Assembly (NCBI GenBank): GCA_937873255.1
Contig: CALMVM010000502.1
Location: 882 to 8,004, forward strand
DNA length: 7,123 nucleotides
Reading direction: 5' to 3'
Origin: an uncultured Verrucomicrobiota bacterium
Lineage (GTDB): Bacteria > Verrucomicrobiota > Verrucomicrobiia > Chthoniobacterales > SZAS-18
Shown here: one piece after another, positions 6,115 to 7,123 of the stretch
How positions within the stretch are numbered: position 1 is the stretch's first letter
Layout: each line of letters opens with the position of its first letter
Translations under genes and position numbers: made by a program
Notes under the pieces: model-generated
The model's input: the letters and a program-made list of their open reading frames with translations, nothing else
The model's database searches: none
Told to the model about the DNA's origin: nothing

Positions 6115-7123
6115 CGTTTGCCCTGCGCTTCGAGTCCGGTGAAATAGGCGTCCAATCCTCCCTTGAACTCGGCCGGGAATTCCTTGCCCGCCCGGCCCGT
6201 GGCCTGGCCGACCGGGCGCGCCGCGAAATTCGCCTGCGCGTCCGCACCCGGACCCAGATCGGCCAACGCGGCCTCGGTGGCGTGTTCCGCGCGCCCGCCG
6301 CCACCTGCGGTCGAGCCACCCCCGCCGCCGCCGTTCGGGCTTTTGCGCTTGGATTGGAGGAGTAGTTCGATGGCCTCGCTCTCGGCGGCGACGGTCTGCG
6401 CGCCGGTGTCGGGCTGGGCGAGACGGTCGTGCGCCTCTTCCATCACGACGCCGACCTCCGCGAGGACCCGGAGTTCCTTGCCGAATTTTTCCGCCCCCTC
6501 GGGCAACTGGCGGATGTCGTCGGCTACGCTGTCCACGTGTTTGCCGATTTCGGCCTGTTTATCGCCGAGCGCGTGGGTGCTGGCCGCGTACTTTTCCGGT
6601 TCGAGACCGGGCTTGGCCTTTTCCATCTCGCGCGTCTCGTCGCGCAGTTGCATCTCGTCTCGGAGCGCCTGCATCACTTTGAGAACGATCTCCGGCGGCA
6701 GGCTGTCGCTGCCCCGGCACGAGGAGGATTTGCACTCGCTCGCGGCGACCATTTCCTCCGCCCAACGGTCGAGCGCGTCGGCCCAATATTCGGAGCCGAT
6801 CATGCCCTCGCCGGTGAGGTTGGTGGTGATCTTGTCACCGTCGCGGCCGAGTTCGCGCACGATTTCTGTCTTACGCATTTCGCCGAGCACCTTCTTGAAA
6901 TGGGCGTCGGATTTGCGTTGGCTGTACGCGTCGAGGTCGTTCTGAAGCGTGCGGACGACTTCGCTCTGTTCGCGCGCCTGCGTGGCGATGGGTACGGCGG
7001 TCGGCGCGGTGTCGTGACCGACGCCGAAGGAATCGAGCGTCTTGTTCTGGATGGAACTGGCGAGCAGCATCTGCTTCTTCGATGCGGCCTTCAGGCGTTT
7101 GACGAAGGTGCTCGCTTCCAGGC
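6111..7123 (-). CDS. Probable envelope protein, helical and coiled-coil rich, C-terminal part only (5' end outside window)
   Basis: The frame is open to the right edge: 17 codons precede the first internal ATG (7070), reading LEASTFVKRLKAASKKQ in front of MLLASS. That ATG is therefore probably not the start, and at least 336 residues are visible. Numbering from the ATG: a charged helical segment (about 31-80), a pair of cysteines (C113, C118) in SECKSSSCRG, helices around SLPPEIVLKVMQALRDEM (123-140), a motif DRLAQPDTGAQTVAAESEAI (215-234), a Gly-rich linker (247-259), and a closing FPAEFKGGLDAYFTGLEAQ (298-316). The DTG-x-xT and PAEF...AYF motifs recall the C-terminal parts of large planctomycete/verrucomicrobial membrane proteins of the DUF4175-like kind that sit near MoxR/BatA genes. 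That is recollection, not a search result. The stop overlaps the next start, so it is co-translated with the genes to the left. Membrane segments or a signal peptide, if any, lie outside the window. Confidence 0.88.
   Translation of the reverse strand, partial: LEASTFVKRLKAASKKQMLLASSIQNKTLDSFGVGHDTAPTAVPIATQAREQSEVVRTLQNDLDAYSQRKSDAHFKKVLGEMRKTEIVRELGRDGDKITTNLTGEGMIGSEYWADALDRWAEEMVAASECKSSSCRGSDSLPPEIVLKVMQALRDEMQLRDETREMEKAKPGLEPEKYAASTHALGDKQAEIGKHVDSVADDIRQLPEGAEKFGKELRVLAEVGVVMEEAHDRLAQPDTGAQTVAAESEAIELLLQSKRKSPNGGGGGGSTAGGGGRAEHATEAALADLGPGADAQANFAARPVGQATGRAGKEFPAEFKGGLDAYFTGLEAQGKR
6121..6124 (-). promoter_or_regulatory. Weak ribosome binding site for the 669-residue gene
   Basis: The minus strand reads GCAGGGCAAACG directly before the ATG at 6114. 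AGGG lies six bases upstream of the start, a partial Shine-Dalgarno match. Coupling from the upstream gene probably contributes most. Confidence 0.4.

Noticed and set aside
5417..6319. Minus-strand open frame of 300 codons across the 6111 junction
   Set aside because: Out of frame with both flanking genes, Arg/Gly-rich, no RBS or recognisable motif.
1..7123. Insertion sequences, CRISPR arrays, tRNA/rRNA genes, promoters, terminators
   Set aside because: The window is filled by four overlapping genes; I saw no terminal repeats, regular spacers, RNA gene signatures or intergenic space to hold them.

Overview
The window suggests a GC-rich bacterium of the PVC group, probably Verrucomicrobia and less likely Planctomycetes. 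This rests on protein style alone: large exported proteins of unnamed families, a secreted squalene-cyclase-fold protein, and a VTFPKGASAEW...LEIVNT signature of a kind I associate with verrucomicrobial secretin-like proteins. No taxonomic marker gene is present.

All real genes lie on the minus strand and read from right to left. The order is: (1) a protein cut by the right edge, rich in predicted helix and coil, ending at 6111; (2) a 669-residue exported helical protein (6114 to 4105); (3) a 347-residue exported squalene-cyclase-like toroid protein (4108 to 3065); (4) a very large exported multidomain protein that starts at 3068 and is still open at base 1, with at least 1022 codons. Each of the three junctions is a 4-base ATGA overlap, so the four genes form one translationally coupled unit. 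No promoter or terminator is visible; both must lie outside the window. There is no non-coding stretch longer than a few bases.

The left 3 kb is easy to misread. The true gene has no stop inside the window, while its opposite strand carries a 660-codon open frame that looks arginine-rich and unnatural. I translated the minus frame codon by codon and found an unbroken protein. It has a signal peptide, at least six or seven SH3/Sm-like beta repeats, two regions resembling concanavalin/laminin-G jelly rolls, an STN-like domain and a secretin-N-like domain.

Three of the four proteins have visible signal peptides, and the fourth lacks its N-terminus. The simplest inference is a co-made set of envelope proteins. 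In Planctomycetes and Verrucomicrobia, similar gene strings often follow MoxR ATPase / DUF58 / BatA-type von Willebrand genes. Those would lie to the right of base 7123 and cannot be seen here. No mobile element, CRISPR array, tRNA or rRNA was found.
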